64,000 nucleotides of DNA from Butyrivibrio sp. (GCA_015056655.1 SVFV01000006.1:62001-126000), one strand, 5' to 3'; numbered from the stretch's first letter, positions 27,932 through 36,420 are shown. Numbers and translations: made by a program. The notes: generated by a model not told the origin, from the sequence alone.

Positions 27932-28858
27932 TCACTTATTGGAATCCGTTTTATCTCCTGATATCGATTCTCTTATACCTTTAATGTAATTACTGTCCTT
28001 ACCTGTTGCTGTTTGTATTTGTTCGTCTGTAAAGCTACCGGAATTAATCATATTTTTAATTGTGATATCTATTCCTTGTCCAATACCTTGCTCTATTCCT
28101 TGTTTTATTCCCTTCTTCTCATTTGCTTTTGCTATAAGCTCTAAAGCGTCTAGTTCTTGATCTTCTGCTAACATCATGTCAATTACCTCCGCCATATTAT
28201 TCTTTAGGAATTTCTTGATTTCGAACTCCTCTGGCATTTCGTTAACTGCCATGCTTGCGGCTTTCTCAATTCCATATTCCTTCTTATATGCTCTGATCTT
28301 GGCAATAAACCATGCATACTCTCTTAACGGCTTACATGTATTTATTATACACGAATTGTGCCCATAATTGATATTGAGCATCCTTACTTTTACTTCAATA
28401 TCTGATTTTTCTTTTAATCCCTCTTCAAATGAATCACTTAAATATAGAAATTTCTCATCCTCTACTTTTTTCTCGCCATTATAAAACACCACCAGCTTTG
28501 GAACTGGTAATTTCAGCTGTGCCTCTCCAAATACATCCAAAGAGTTCTCTTTCACATATTTGGAATAAAGGTTACTGACATAACGCAGCATTCTAAGCGG
28601 CATATTGGGATTATAGGTTGCCTGATGCTCATATAAATTCATAGTGTCAGTAATTATGAATGATGTATCATTCCTCATGCTGACAAATAGATAATTCTGC
28701 AGCGTATTAAAGCTTATCTGAGATTCATCCTTATAATCCGACCCATTAACCGCGTTATACAGCTGTAGCGTCCAGTCCTTGTGCTCTTCACTACCAAAGA
28801 TAAAGTTGAATAATCTATCTTTGTGTTCCTTATTAGTAGTTACATTTGTTTCTGACAT
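27932..28858 (-). CDS. Rpn-family recombination-promoting nuclease / PD-(D/E)XK transposase-like protein
   Basis: The 308-residue protein matches the Rpn/PD-(D/E)XK transposase-like group (PF12784) that is abundant in Lachnospiraceae. It shows KDRLFNFIFGSEEHK, the catalytic D and ExQ of ITDTMNLYEHQATYNPNMPLRML, then VPKLVVFYNG. The C-terminal part is helical with an IKQGIEQGIGQG tract. Such proteins cut DNA and stimulate RecA-independent recombination in E. coli; the role in clostridia is unknown. Strong AAGGAGG ribosome binding site. No inverted repeats mark it as part of a transposon. Confidence 0.82.
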   Translation of the reverse strand: MSETNVTTNKEHKDRLFNFIFGSEEHKDWTLQLYNAVNGSDYKDESQISFNTLQNYLFVSMRNDTSFIITDTMNLYEHQATYNPNMPLRMLRYVSNLYSKYVKENSLDVFGEAQLKLPVPKLVVFYNGEKKVEDEKFLYLSDSFEEGLKEKSDIEVKVRMLNINYGHNSCIINTCKPLREYAWFIAKIRAYKKEYGIEKAASMAVNEMPEEFEIKKFLKNNMAEVIDMMLAEDQELDALELIAKANEKKGIKQGIEQGIGQGIDITIKNMINSGSFTDEQIQTATGKDSNYIKGIRESISGDKTDSNK

Positions 28859-28990
28859 ATTTGTCCTCCTTCATGGTTATTATGTTTCAAATATCCATAA
28901 AGGAAGCCGAAATCTAAGATATATCTGAAATGATGCTAGAGAATCACTCAATAAACACTTACTTTGTAGGTTCCTTCCTGTTATAAACAA

Positions 28991-29017
28991 AAAATGGAAT
29001 CAATGGGCGAATTGCCC
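28991..29017 (-). terminator. Weak terminator-like hairpin after loaP
   Basis: On the minus strand GGGC and GCCC pair around AATTC, and a TTTTTT run follows about ten bases later. The stem is short and the distance too long for a standard terminator. It may be an attenuator or nothing. Confidence 0.3.
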
Positions 29018-29122
29018 GGATACCTTTATGGTATTTGAACGGAGTTCATAATACCTCAGTTATCCTTTTGTGTCAACTAATAAAAATTACCAAGCCCAAT
29101 CAAGAAAGATTCCACAAGGTAG

Positions 29123-29890
29123 TTACACCTTCCTCACATCATCCGCAGATAACTGCATTTTCACCTGCGTTCCAAACATTTCTATCGTTGTATAGACTAT
29201 TCTTCTGGCTGGATCTACCTGAGTAACTGTAAAAATCTGATCCTCATACACACCAGTTTCATCAACAATCCTGTCGCCAGGATAAATCCCAATGTCTGCT
29301 GCACCCTTTAGTAAGTTGTCTTCCCCAGTAGCTTTGTGGGCGTTCTTTATCTCTGTGAACCAGGGAAGGGGCGGATCTTTTTCGGTCCAAAGCCCAAATT
29401 TCAGCTTTCTTTCTTTTCCAAATATGTTTGCCTGTACAATTGCGCGCCTTCTGGAGATGTCAAACTTTATTATTCGGTTGCTGTATTTTGCAAGTGGACC
29501 AATTATCTGTTGAGGCTTGCCATTAGATGCGCGTTTGACGAGACTCACTCTCATTAGACCGTTTTCCATAAGGGAATCAAGGAATTGCTGATCCTCCTTT
29601 TCTATAGGAAGAAACAGCTTCGTTCCATCATCCTCAACGGCGCCAAGAATCTTCTTAAATTCAGGTACAACCTTAAGTTCAGAAAAAACAGCCCTTGGGT
29701 CATCGGTATCAACGAAGAAATACCCTGGGAACAATCTGCGAAGATGAATGGTAGCATCCCCATTCTTTTTCCTGACATCTTCAAACATAGGGATAAACAG
29801 GTTATTGAAACATGCATGATCCGCTGTATTCCTGAAGTATTCCATAACAAGTTCTTCATTGTCGCTTTTTGTCTGAACTACGTACCACAT
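29123..29890 (-). CDS. loaP: NusG-like transcription antiterminator, LoaP type
   Basis: The 255-residue protein starts with an NGN domain (MWYVVQTKSDNEELVMEYF, FIPMFEDVRKKNG, RLFPGYFFVDTDD). The long central region includes the basic stretch NRIIKFDISRRRAIVQANIFGKER. A KOW-like end follows (IYPGDRIVDETGVYEDQIFTV, then FGTQVKMQLSADDV). LoaP proteins are NusG paralogues that bind an RNA hairpin early in an operon and let RNA polymerase pass terminators in long biosynthetic clusters. A surface-polysaccharide operon of about 19 kb lies downstream, the usual LoaP setting. GAGGGG precedes the ATG. A structured RNA sits directly upstream. Confidence 0.8.
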   Translation of the reverse strand: MWYVVQTKSDNEELVMEYFRNTADHACFNNLFIPMFEDVRKKNGDATIHLRRLFPGYFFVDTDDPRAVFSELKVVPEFKKILGAVEDDGTKLFLPIEKEDQQFLDSLMENGLMRVSLVKRASNGKPQQIIGPLAKYSNRIIKFDISRRRAIVQANIFGKERKLKFGLWTEKDPPLPWFTEIKNAHKATGEDNLLKGAADIGIYPGDRIVDETGVYEDQIFTVTQVDPARRIVYTTIEMFGTQVKMQLSADDVRKV

Positions 29891-29911
29891 ATCCGTATCC
29901 CCTCAAAGGCC

Positions 29912-30005
29912 GAGCTTCGCCACGTCGCAGTTTAACGGGTTTCTGCAACTTTCGTCATTAGGCGGTTTTATGTCCATATCCTAGTCCCAGGCGGCATGGC
30001 AGCTC
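29912..30005 (-). ncRNA. Unidentified structured leader RNA upstream of loaP
   Basis: On the minus strand three nested helices can be drawn. GAGCT (30005-30001) pairs with AGCTC (29916-29912). CGCC (29964-29961) pairs with GGCG (29921-29918). GTTGCAG (29949-29943) pairs with CTGCGAC (29930-29924), with one G-T pair. An asymmetric internal loop containing TGACGAAA separates the last two helices, and a bulky arm with GGGACTAGGATATGGACAT lies inside the first. The element ends eight bases before the loaP ribosome binding site. I cannot match it to a riboswitch class I know. It could be a riboswitch, a LoaP recognition element, or an autoregulatory site. Confidence 0.5.
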
Positions 30006-30047
30006 TGGTTTTCAGATATTTCCTGAAATCAATAAATTCCTAATTCA

Positions 30048-30078
30048 GAAAACTCCCCGATGAAAACACATCGGGGAG
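30048..30078 (-). terminator. Strong intrinsic terminator between the Hip module and loaP
   Basis: CTCCCCGATG and CATCGGGGAG form a perfect 10-bp stem with a 6-base loop, followed by TTTTC on the minus strand. It lies 270 bases after hipT and only 43 bases before the structured loaP leader, so it could end the Hip transcript or act inside the loaP leader. Confidence 0.85.
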
Positions 30079-30096
30079 TAAATTCCTTTACCTACG

Positions 30097-30168
30097 CTAA
30101 TCATTTCCAAAGTATGCTATTTCACTGTCGGATACCACAACTCCCCCGTCATTGTTGTTATATCCCAT
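30097..30168 (-). CDS. Candidate 23-residue peptide or 3' remnant
   Basis: An ATG at 30168 opens a short frame (MGYNNNDGGVVVSDSEIAYF, then GND) that stops 18 bases before the strong terminator. The frame is open for 12 more codons upstream of the ATG. No good ribosome binding site precedes it. It could be a small acidic peptide, or the 3' end of a deleted gene that left its terminator behind. Confidence 0.25.
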   Translation of the reverse strand: MGYNNNDGGVVVSDSEIAYFGND

Positions 30169-30348
30169 AGTATTTTTGTCATCTGTATTACTTTGAAAAT
30201 TTTCGCACAATTATCATAATTTTGTATTTAATGTAATGATATCATAAATATATTACTGCAACAACCGCACAATTCCTCTGAATCTGATTAAATTTATATA
30301 AAATTCATTCCGGTTTTAAACCATTATTTCCGTAAATAAAATACAGCA
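30169..30348. other. AT-rich intergenic region after hipT
   Basis: This stretch is very AT-rich and has no plausible gene. It may hold the promoter for loaP, but no convincing -35/-10 pair was seen. Confidence 0.4.
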
Positions 30349-31299
30349 CTATGCCGTTATAGTTTTTATCCTATCCTCCACCAACTTTTTCATACCATGC
30401 TTCATATCGTCAGATAAGTATGATAAATCCACTTGTTCCATTATCATATCCTGTAGATTTGCAGCCTTTTCCATCAAGCTTATTGCAGTCTTATCTGGGA
30501 TTCCAAGATTCTGGGCAAGCGTAAGAAAATCCTTCTTCCTGATATTTCTCTTCTTCCCATTAAGAGAAAGCGCCATTTGATCTAAATCTTCTGGTAATAT
30601 CATATTTACCGGAAGTAAATCGTATGCAGGCGATAAGCCATATATTCTGCTACCAGGTGCCGTCTCAATAAGTGAAAAATTTTTCAGATGCATATCCGAA
30701 TTGCAAGTAATAAAGCAGAAAAGTAACCTATAATACAATTCTGCCAGATCCAAGCCAACATTTTGCGCGTATTTTTTTATCACCTTGCCACAGTTCTCAT
30801 AGGAGCTTCTGTATTTGTCGCTTGTCATTCTACCGGAAAGCTGACAAAAATCTTCCATTGCAAGTAGTCCCTTTTTGCTTCTGTCTATTCTTTTCGTAAT
30901 ATATATATAACCATCCGAATACTTCATCAAGGCATTAGGCACGACTTTGATTCCTGCAAGTGTAGCCATTTTCATAACCATAAACTCAGTTTCTGGCAAG
31001 CTCCGATATTCAGAAGACTGGGGTTTTAATATATATCCTGTAGGATAATCAATAATGGTCAACCTTGCATTCCCTTTATCCTTACTCAAATGAACAGATA
31101 ACTTCTTCTGAACTCCCGGAACGGTTAGTCCTTTGCTAACAGCTGAATTCGCCAACTCTTCAAGGACTTTCTCATCTATTTCTAATTCCGGTAATGTTTC
31201 CATTCCAAAAAACTTTTTTATACATTTCTTATGCCATTGTATTTTTATGGCATCCTTATCCTCAGGGGATATTTCTTCATTACAGCAAAGGCACCTCAT
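30349..31299 (-). CDS. hipT: HipT-type serine/threonine kinase toxin
   Basis: The 316-residue protein is a HipA-family kinase without the usual N-terminal subdomain, which is encoded separately by the gene before it. It begins with a possible zinc-binding cluster (CLCCNEE, then HKKC). The Gly-rich loop region is TVPGVQKKLSV, the catalytic loop NSDMHLKNFSL and the metal site SPAYDLLPV. E. coli HipT carries a phosphorylatable SIS at the place of TVP here. HipT kinases target a tRNA synthetase (TrpS in E. coli O127), arresting translation. It overlaps hipS by 4 bases and its ribosome binding site lies inside hipS. Confidence 0.85.
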   Translation of the reverse strand: MRCLCCNEEISPEDKDAIKIQWHKKCIKKFFGMETLPELEIDEKVLEELANSAVSKGLTVPGVQKKLSVHLSKDKGNARLTIIDYPTGYILKPQSSEYRSLPETEFMVMKMATLAGIKVVPNALMKYSDGYIYITKRIDRSKKGLLAMEDFCQLSGRMTSDKYRSSYENCGKVIKKYAQNVGLDLAELYYRLLFCFITCNSDMHLKNFSLIETAPGSRIYGLSPAYDLLPVNMILPEDLDQMALSLNGKKRNIRKKDFLTLAQNLGIPDKTAISLMEKAANLQDMIMEQVDLSYLSDDMKHGMKKLVEDRIKTITA

Positions 31300-31616
31300 T
31301 CTGCCACCTCCACATATACATCACCTATGCAATCCTTGCATGAAGCCAGTAAAAGGCCAAATCGGTCCTTGTTATCAATCTTCCAATTACGTTCAACTAC
31401 CCCCAAAAGCCATCCCTCAGGAATGAGTCCATCGAAGAACGGGAATAAAACATTAGATTGATATTCTTCTCTTTGCAAGGGCAATGTCAGGCTAACAGCC
31501 ACTGCTCCCTCTGTTTCTAAATATGCATCATCATACTGAAATGTATACCCTTGTTCATCCTCAGTTATAACTCCCGCCAGTTTCTTTTGGACATAAACAT
31601 TCCCACATCTACTCAT
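31296..31616 (-). CDS. hipS: HipS-type small antitoxin (HipA N-terminal subdomain)
   Basis: The 106-residue protein matches the 'Couple_hipA' N-terminal subdomain of HipA: VYVQKKLAGVITEDEQGYTFQYD, then AVSLTLPLQREEY, FFDGLIPEGWLL and NKDRFGLLLASCKDCIGDVYV. In HipBST systems this piece is a free protein that neutralises HipT. GGAG precedes the ATG. It sits between hipB and hipT in the order B-S-T. Confidence 0.85.
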   Translation of the reverse strand: MSRCGNVYVQKKLAGVITEDEQGYTFQYDDAYLETEGAVAVSLTLPLQREEYQSNVLFPFFDGLIPEGWLLGVVERNWKIDNKDRFGLLLASCKDCIGDVYVEVAE

Positions 31617-31659
31617 CTTTATTCTCCATAATATAAACTCAGACAGAACTCATCTATAT

Positions 31660-31872
31660 CTATTCATCAATGTCCCTGGATATTTCGCCCGGTACTGCTT
31701 CCATTCCAAACATGGAAAGTGCCTGGTTAACTTTATCCATTCGAACCGTTGCTTTACCCTGTTCAAGTTCGCGCACAAATCTAAGCCCAAGACCCGCACG
31801 AAGTGCAAATTCTTCCTGAGTCAGTCCAGCCTTTTTTCTTTCAGTTTTTATAAATTCAGATATTTTATTCAT
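31660..31872 (-). CDS. hipB: HipB-type XRE DNA-binding protein
   Basis: The 70-residue protein is a single HTH domain (IKTERKKAGLTQEEFALRAGLGLRFVRELEQGKATVRMDKVNQAL), as in HipB and y4mF-type regulators. It is expected to bind the three operators just upstream and repress the hip operon. The start codon has no clear Shine-Dalgarno sequence, which may keep its synthesis low or reflect regulation through the leader. Confidence 0.85.
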   Translation of the reverse strand: MNKISEFIKTERKKAGLTQEEFALRAGLGLRFVRELEQGKATVRMDKVNQALSMFGMEAVPGEISRDIDE

Positions 31873-31881
31873 ATCAAAATA

Positions 31882-31982
31882 TTACACCCTATAAGGTATA
31901 AGTTCAAGCTTTTCATGCGTATTTATACCTTATAGGGTGTAATTTTATTGATTATTATAGTATTATACCCCAAAGGGTATAA
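31882..31982. promoter_or_regulatory. Three HipB operator sites, evenly spaced
   Basis: Site 1 (31882-31901) is TTACACCCTATAAGGTATAA. Site 2 (31923-31942) is its exact reverse complement. Site 3 (31963-31982) is the palindrome TTATACCCCAAAGGGTATAA. Centre-to-centre spacing is 41 and 40 bases, close to four helical turns. Site 3 overlaps the promoter; sites 1 and 2 lie in the leader of hipB. Binding by HipB is inferred. Confidence 0.85.
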
Positions 31983-31989
31983 TCAGTAA
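31962..31989 (-). promoter_or_regulatory. Candidate hip promoter
   Basis: On the minus strand a -10 TATAAT (31967-31962) lies 16 bases after TTACTG (31989-31984), a weak -35. The third HipB operator covers the spacer, as expected for repression. Confidence 0.5.
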
Positions 31990-32051
31990 CATTCATCTCA
32001 GATGCCAGTCCCCTTTTCATGTATACAAATTCAGCAAATACCTTCTGTACA

Positions 32052-34613
32052 TTAGCCTCCCAGTAACGCCATAACTCCCTGGGGTGTCTGGTTTGCCTGT
32101 GCAAGCATTGCCTGCCCTGCCTGAGCAAGAATATTGTTCTTGGAAAACTCCACCATTTCATCCGGCATATCTGTATCCCTGATTCTGGATTCAGCTGCTG
32201 TTGTATTCTCTACTACGTTATCAAGATTCTTGATGGTATGTTCGAGGCGATTCTGGGCAGCACCAAGTAAAGATCTTGTTTTTGACACCTCCATGATTGC
32301 ATCTTCGATAGCATCAATTGCATAAGTTGCAGCTATTCCATTATCATCTGACACGTTAAGTCCTTCTATGCCCAATCCTCTTGCGCTCATGGCCTTGATA
32401 TTGATACCAATCTTATTATTCATGTCAGCATCTGTTCCGGCATGAATGTTGAGTCTAAGCTCCTTGGCTATCTGAGTTACACCACGGTCAATCTCAAACC
32501 GCACCGCAGAAGAATCACTATCAGGATCTACCAAAAAATCAGCAGCCATGGTAACATCATCTACAATATCCACATTGTGCTTGTCTCTTACTACAGCGCT
32601 GCTCTCTGTTGCACCAATGCTGCTTGCACGAGCAAGCTCTTTGGCAATTATCTTGTAGGCGCGGCCTTCAGTAACTATGCTGTCGTCATCATCGTCATAT
32701 CCGTCAAAATTCTCATCAAGAAGGAGCGTATATGTCTTTCCATGGAAAGTAACAATACTTTTGGAGGAAATGGGATCATCATTACTTGCACCTTCTGCTT
32801 TCACATTTGTCTGATTGTCCTCTCCATAAGCGATGCACAGCTTGGACCTGTAAAATTCAGTTTCTGCAGTATATGCATTTCCGTCAACCTTTATTATGAT
32901 TCCCTTTACCGTGTCTTCAGGATACTCATAACCTGCAACCAACGCCTTTACGGATTGCATATTATAATTCCTGAGCTTATACGAACTTGCAGAGCCACCC
33001 GCAGTAATTGATACTGATGTAGTAGCAGATGTACCAGCTCCGACTTTTGCGCTTGAAACGTAACTTTTTACATCAATGTAGTTGTAATTTTGAACCGTAT
33101 AGCCGCTTGTTGTAGTTCCATTTGTGATTTTTACAGTCGTGCCAATACTGCTGTTATTTATCTCACTCTTGAGATCAGCATTGCTCTTATAATTTTTCTT
33201 AAGCAAATATTTCTGGCTTGATGAATTGTTTATCATCACTTTGGTATCATTGGCTACGTTATTTAAAATATCGTTTTTTACAGTATTTGCACTATATGAT
33301 CTTATTTCATAAGTGGTAGATCCAAAAGTCACAGTATTACCAGCATCCGCTGTTAAGCCACTTACAATACTCTGAACATCAGAAAGTGATGTCTCACCAT
33401 TTAACGGATCATTTCCTACAGTATATGTAGTTGTTACACCGCCATCTTTAATGGTTACTGTAGAAGGAGATGATGAGCCCACATAACCACTGACTTCACC
33501 TGTAGTCCCGGAAATTCTTCCTCCACTTCTTAATGTATATGTTGTGCCGCCGATAGTTACTGAATTTGCTGATGTAACAGAGTTAGCTATGGAAGTATTT
33601 GCAGTAGCCACATATCCATCACTGGTCTTTATTACATAGTTACTGCCACCAATGCTTACACTGGTGGTAGACGAGGTTATCTTATTTGCAATTGTACTTG
33701 CATGCTCAGCAACATTTCCTGAACCATCTATGAGAGTATACGTCCCGTTATGGCTGTTGCTTCCAGATATGGTTACTGACTGGGTAGAGGAATTAACCTT
33801 CCCAGCTACAGTGGACGCGTACTCTGCAATGGCACTGCCGTCTCTTAATTCATAGTCGTCATTATCTATTGACACATTATTTGTGGATGCTGTTATTTCA
33901 TTACTAATTGCGCCAACCTGCTTGTATGGCTTGTCATCATTCTGCTCAATAATGTGGTAAACCCTGTTTTCATCTACAACCACTGTGTCCCCAGGTCCCC
34001 CATTATCATTAATTATGCTCTGCACATCTGCCTTACCAATGCCAATTGTATAAGTCACATTTGCGATCATGATCTTTTCAGAATCATTTAGTCTATTCAT
34101 GGTAAAAGTGCCATGTCCCGAGCCATCTGTACTGTTGCTGATTATTCCCTTCAAACCGGCATCGTGAATATTTAAGTACATTGTCTGCTCGCCAGTACTT
34201 CCTTTTAGCAGGTATTCTTCATTGAACTTGGTAGTTTCTGATACTCTATCAACTTCTGTTACAAGTTGTTCTATTTCAGCCTGTATTGCATCTCTGTCAC
34301 CTTCGGAATTAGTTCCATTAGCTGCCTGAACCGCAAGTTCATTCATTCTGTGGAGCATATCATGCACTTCAGCAAGCGCACCTTCAGCTGTCTGGGTAAG
34401 TGAAATACCATCCATACTATTGACAGATGCCCTATCCAGTCCTCGAATCTGTCTGCGCATTTTTTCACTTATAGATAATCCTGCAGCATCATCAGCAGCC
34501 CGATTAATACGATAACCTGAAGAAAGCTTCTCAGCAGACTTCTTCTGCTTAGAAGTTGTAATCCCCAGCATTCTGTTACCGTTCATGGCTAAAATATTAT
34601 GCTGTATAACCAT
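32052..34613 (-). CDS. Giant flagellin with repeat-built variable domain
   Basis: The 853-residue protein has conserved flagellin ends: [20 protein letters not shown] and the D0/D1 helices with [26 protein letters not shown] at the start, and [31 protein letters not shown] at the end. Ordinary flagellins have 270-500 residues. The extra length is a variable region with nine to ten units of 31-42 residues, each a strand pair like [11 protein letters not shown] followed by a short helix. The ATG at 34613 matches the other flagellins and replaces an ATG at 34628. No good ribosome binding site precedes it, so it may be a minor filament protein. Confidence 0.92.
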   Translation of the reverse strand: MVIQHNILAMNGNRMLGITTSKQKKSAEKLSSGYRINRAADDAAGLSISEKMRRQIRGLDRASVNSMDGISLTQTAEGALAEVHDMLHRMNELAVQAANGTNSEGDRDAIQAEIEQLVTEVDRVSETTKFNEEYLLKGSTGEQTMYLNIHDAGLKGIISNSTDGSGHGTFTMNRLNDSEKIMIANVTYTIGIGKADVQSIINDNGGPGDTVVVDENRVYHIIEQNDDKPYKQVGAISNEITASTNNVSIDNDDYELRDGSAIAEYASTVAGKVNSSTQSVTISGSNSHNGTYTLIDGSGNVAEHASTIANKITSSTTSVSIGGSNYVIKTSDGYVATANTSIANSVTSANSVTIGGTTYTLRSGGRISGTTGEVSGYVGSSSPSTVTIKDGGVTTTYTVGNDPLNGETSLSDVQSIVSGLTADAGNTVTFGSTTYEIRSYSANTVKNDILNNVANDTKVMINNSSSQKYLLKKNYKSNADLKSEINNSSIGTTVKITNGTTTSGYTVQNYNYIDVKSYVSSAKVGAGTSATTSVSITAGGSASSYKLRNYNMQSVKALVAGYEYPEDTVKGIIIKVDGNAYTAETEFYRSKLCIAYGEDNQTNVKAEGASNDDPISSKSIVTFHGKTYTLLLDENFDGYDDDDDSIVTEGRAYKIIAKELARASSIGATESSAVVRDKHNVDIVDDVTMAADFLVDPDSDSSAVRFEIDRGVTQIAKELRLNIHAGTDADMNNKIGINIKAMSARGLGIEGLNVSDDNGIAATYAIDAIEDAIMEVSKTRSLLGAAQNRLEHTIKNLDNVVENTTAAESRIRDTDMPDEMVEFSKNNILAQAGQAMLAQANQTPQGVMALLGG
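32870..33890 (-). repeat. Tandem strand-helix repeats in the flagellin variable region
   Basis: This region encodes consecutive units such as [70 protein letters not shown] and [16 protein letters not shown], each followed by a helix-like segment. Unit length varies from 31 to 42 residues, and DNA identity between units is low. Confidence 0.7.
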
Positions 34614-34651
34614 CCCTGATACCCACATAAAAAATTATTGCTTCATATTTT

Positions 34652-34679
34652 TTATCGGATAGCGTAAGTATTATCATTA
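34652..34679 (-). promoter_or_regulatory. Candidate sigma-D promoter of the giant flagellin
   Basis: The -10 is TCCGATAA (34659-34652), close to the sigma-D consensus GCCGATAT. The -35 TAATGATA (34679-34672) is weaker and one base further away than in the other promoters here. The leader would be only about 30 bases. Confidence 0.5.
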
Positions 34680-34728
34680 GGAATGCCCAGTGTAAATTCA
34701 ATGTGTGCCACCAGGCACGCACTATGAA

Positions 34729-34754
34729 AGGCGCCCTCCTTTCGGAGAGCGCCT
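34729..34754 (-). terminator. Intrinsic terminator after the second flagellin gene
   Basis: AGGCGCTCTCC and GGAGGGCGCCT on the minus strand form an 11-position stem (one mismatch) with a GAAA loop, followed by TTTC. Confidence 0.8.
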
Positions 34755-34785
34755 GCCAGTTTTAATATTATTTCTTGTGTTGTCA

Positions 34786-36267
34786 TCAACCCTGAAGGAG
34801 TGACATAACACCTTGTGTTGACTGGTTTGCCTGAGCCAGCATGGACTGTCCTGCCTGAGCGAGGATGTTGTTCTTGGAGTAGGTAACCATCTCCTCTGCC
34901 ATGTCTGTATCGCGGATTCTGGATTCTGCTGCTGTTGTATTCTCTACTACATTGTCCAGGTTCTTGATTGTGTGCTCAAGTCTGTTCTGGATAGCACCGA
35001 GTTCTGATCTCTGTGCGGATACCTGCTTAAGGGCATCTTCGATAGCGTCGATTGCGTATGTTGCTGCGATACCTGTGCTATCTGTTACTGTAAGATTCTG
35101 GATACCGAGGTTAGCTGCTGTCATAGGCTCGATGTCAATGTGAATCTTGTTGGTCATGTCTGCATCAGATCCTACGTGGAGGCTAAGGCCTAATACCTTA
35201 GAAACCTGAGCTGTGCTCTTAGAGATACTGAATACGAAGGTTCCACCAACTGCCATCTGCTTGCCGCCCTGGATGTCTGACATCTTTGTAAGATTTGTAA
35301 CCTTGTTTCCTGTAATTCCACTTGTCTTTACAGAAACTGCAACCTTGCTAATGTTAGCCGCGTCTACGCCAATTCTGTTGGCCTGGATGAGTGCATCCTT
35401 AGCCTTTGCTACTGCCATACTTACATGAATGTTCTTATCAAGTGTATGATCTACTGCTGTCTTGGGACTCTCGTAACCTTCTACTGATACGGATGCTCCG
35501 TCAACAACCTTTGACTTAATCTCGTCGATTGTGAATTCCTGCTCACCAAATCTGAAGATGATCTCTGAATTTGTTGAGGAATCCATTGCTGTTACGTACT
35601 CTGTTCCGTCGATAACTACCTTCTTACCTACGTTTGAAGGATCTACGCCATCGCCTACAAGTGTCTGGATATCATTCTGGATGCTGGAAATCTTGTCATC
35701 ATCTGTGTAGATGTGGTATTCCTGACCTGCGATCTTTACGTTAGTGTCATCTTTGATTTCCATTGTGAAGGTTGCCTTTGTGCCTGCATCTGCAAGTGTT
35801 CCTTCAAGACCAGCATCGTGTGCCTTCATGTATTTGTCATGGAATCCTGTTGCTCCCTTAAGGAGATAGGTCTCATTAAATTTCGTTGTCTCTGCTACGC
35901 GGTCGATTTCAGTTGTGAGCTGCTTGATCTCGTTCTGGATGGAAGTACGATCTGTCTCACTGTTTGTTCCGTTTGCTGCCTGTACTGCCAGCTCGTTCAT
36001 TCTCTGAAGCATATCGTGTACTTCTGTAAGTGCACCTTCTGCTGTCTGTACGGAACTGATACCATCGTCTGCGTTTGTTGATGCTCTGTCAAGACCTCTG
36101 ATCTGCTTACGCATCTTCTCAGAAATTGAAAGTCCTGCTGCATCATCTGCTGCTCTATTTATTTTATATCCTGAGGAAAGTTTTTCTGAAGATTTAGCCT
36201 GGGTTCCTGTTGTAACGCCAAGCATTCTGTTAGAGTTCATCGCCGTTAGATTGTGCTGGATAACCAT
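34786..36267 (-). CDS. Flagellin
   Basis: The 493-residue flagellin has the conserved N-terminal (MVIQHNLTAMNSNRMLGVTT) and C-terminal ([26 protein letters not shown]) D0/D1 regions and a variable domain of about 230 residues. It is closely related to the flagellin at 40368, so these two are recent paralogues, while the giant flagellin is more divergent. GGAGG lies six bases before the ATG. A sigma-D promoter lies 154 bases upstream, giving a long leader with several GGA motifs that could bind CsrA. Probably glycosylated by the Maf-like protein at 36656. Confidence 0.95.
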   Translation of the reverse strand: MVIQHNLTAMNSNRMLGVTTGTQAKSSEKLSSGYKINRAADDAAGLSISEKMRKQIRGLDRASTNADDGISSVQTAEGALTEVHDMLQRMNELAVQAANGTNSETDRTSIQNEIKQLTTEIDRVAETTKFNETYLLKGATGFHDKYMKAHDAGLEGTLADAGTKATFTMEIKDDTNVKIAGQEYHIYTDDDKISSIQNDIQTLVGDGVDPSNVGKKVVIDGTEYVTAMDSSTNSEIIFRFGEQEFTIDEIKSKVVDGASVSVEGYESPKTAVDHTLDKNIHVSMAVAKAKDALIQANRIGVDAANISKVAVSVKTSGITGNKVTNLTKMSDIQGGKQMAVGGTFVFSISKSTAQVSKVLGLSLHVGSDADMTNKIHIDIEPMTAANLGIQNLTVTDSTGIAATYAIDAIEDALKQVSAQRSELGAIQNRLEHTIKNLDNVVENTTAAESRIRDTDMAEEMVTYSKNNILAQAGQSMLAQANQSTQGVMSLLQG

Positions 36268-36420
36268 ATTATACCTCCATGTGGGTGCAGTTCCTCCTCA
36301 ATCCCTAGAGTCAGAGACTGCCTGCTTGATAATTTACTAAAATAATAGTTACTTATTAAGTTGAGTGCGCTCCCACATCGATCATCCTTGACGATGTTTG
36401 TATTTGTTTTTACACTCTAT

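Noticed and set aside
27932..28858. Rpn gene as evidence for an insertion sequence
   Set aside because: No terminal inverted repeats or target duplication were seen; members of this family are ordinary chromosomal genes in Lachnospiraceae.
29891..30060. Known riboswitch classes (ZTP, c-di-GMP, TPP, SAM, glutamine) for the loaP leader
   Set aside because: Only a CCGCCTGGG string recalls ZTP; the required upstream core is absent and the other class cores do not match.
31955..32161. Small minus-strand frame at the 3' end of the giant flagellin gene
   Set aside because: It overlaps the conserved flagellin C-terminus in another frame and has no start signal.
32442..33011. Plus-strand frame of 189 codons opposite the giant flagellin
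   Set aside because: It runs antisense to a certain flagellin gene, has no ribosome binding site and no recognisable domain; it arises from the codon use of the repeat region.
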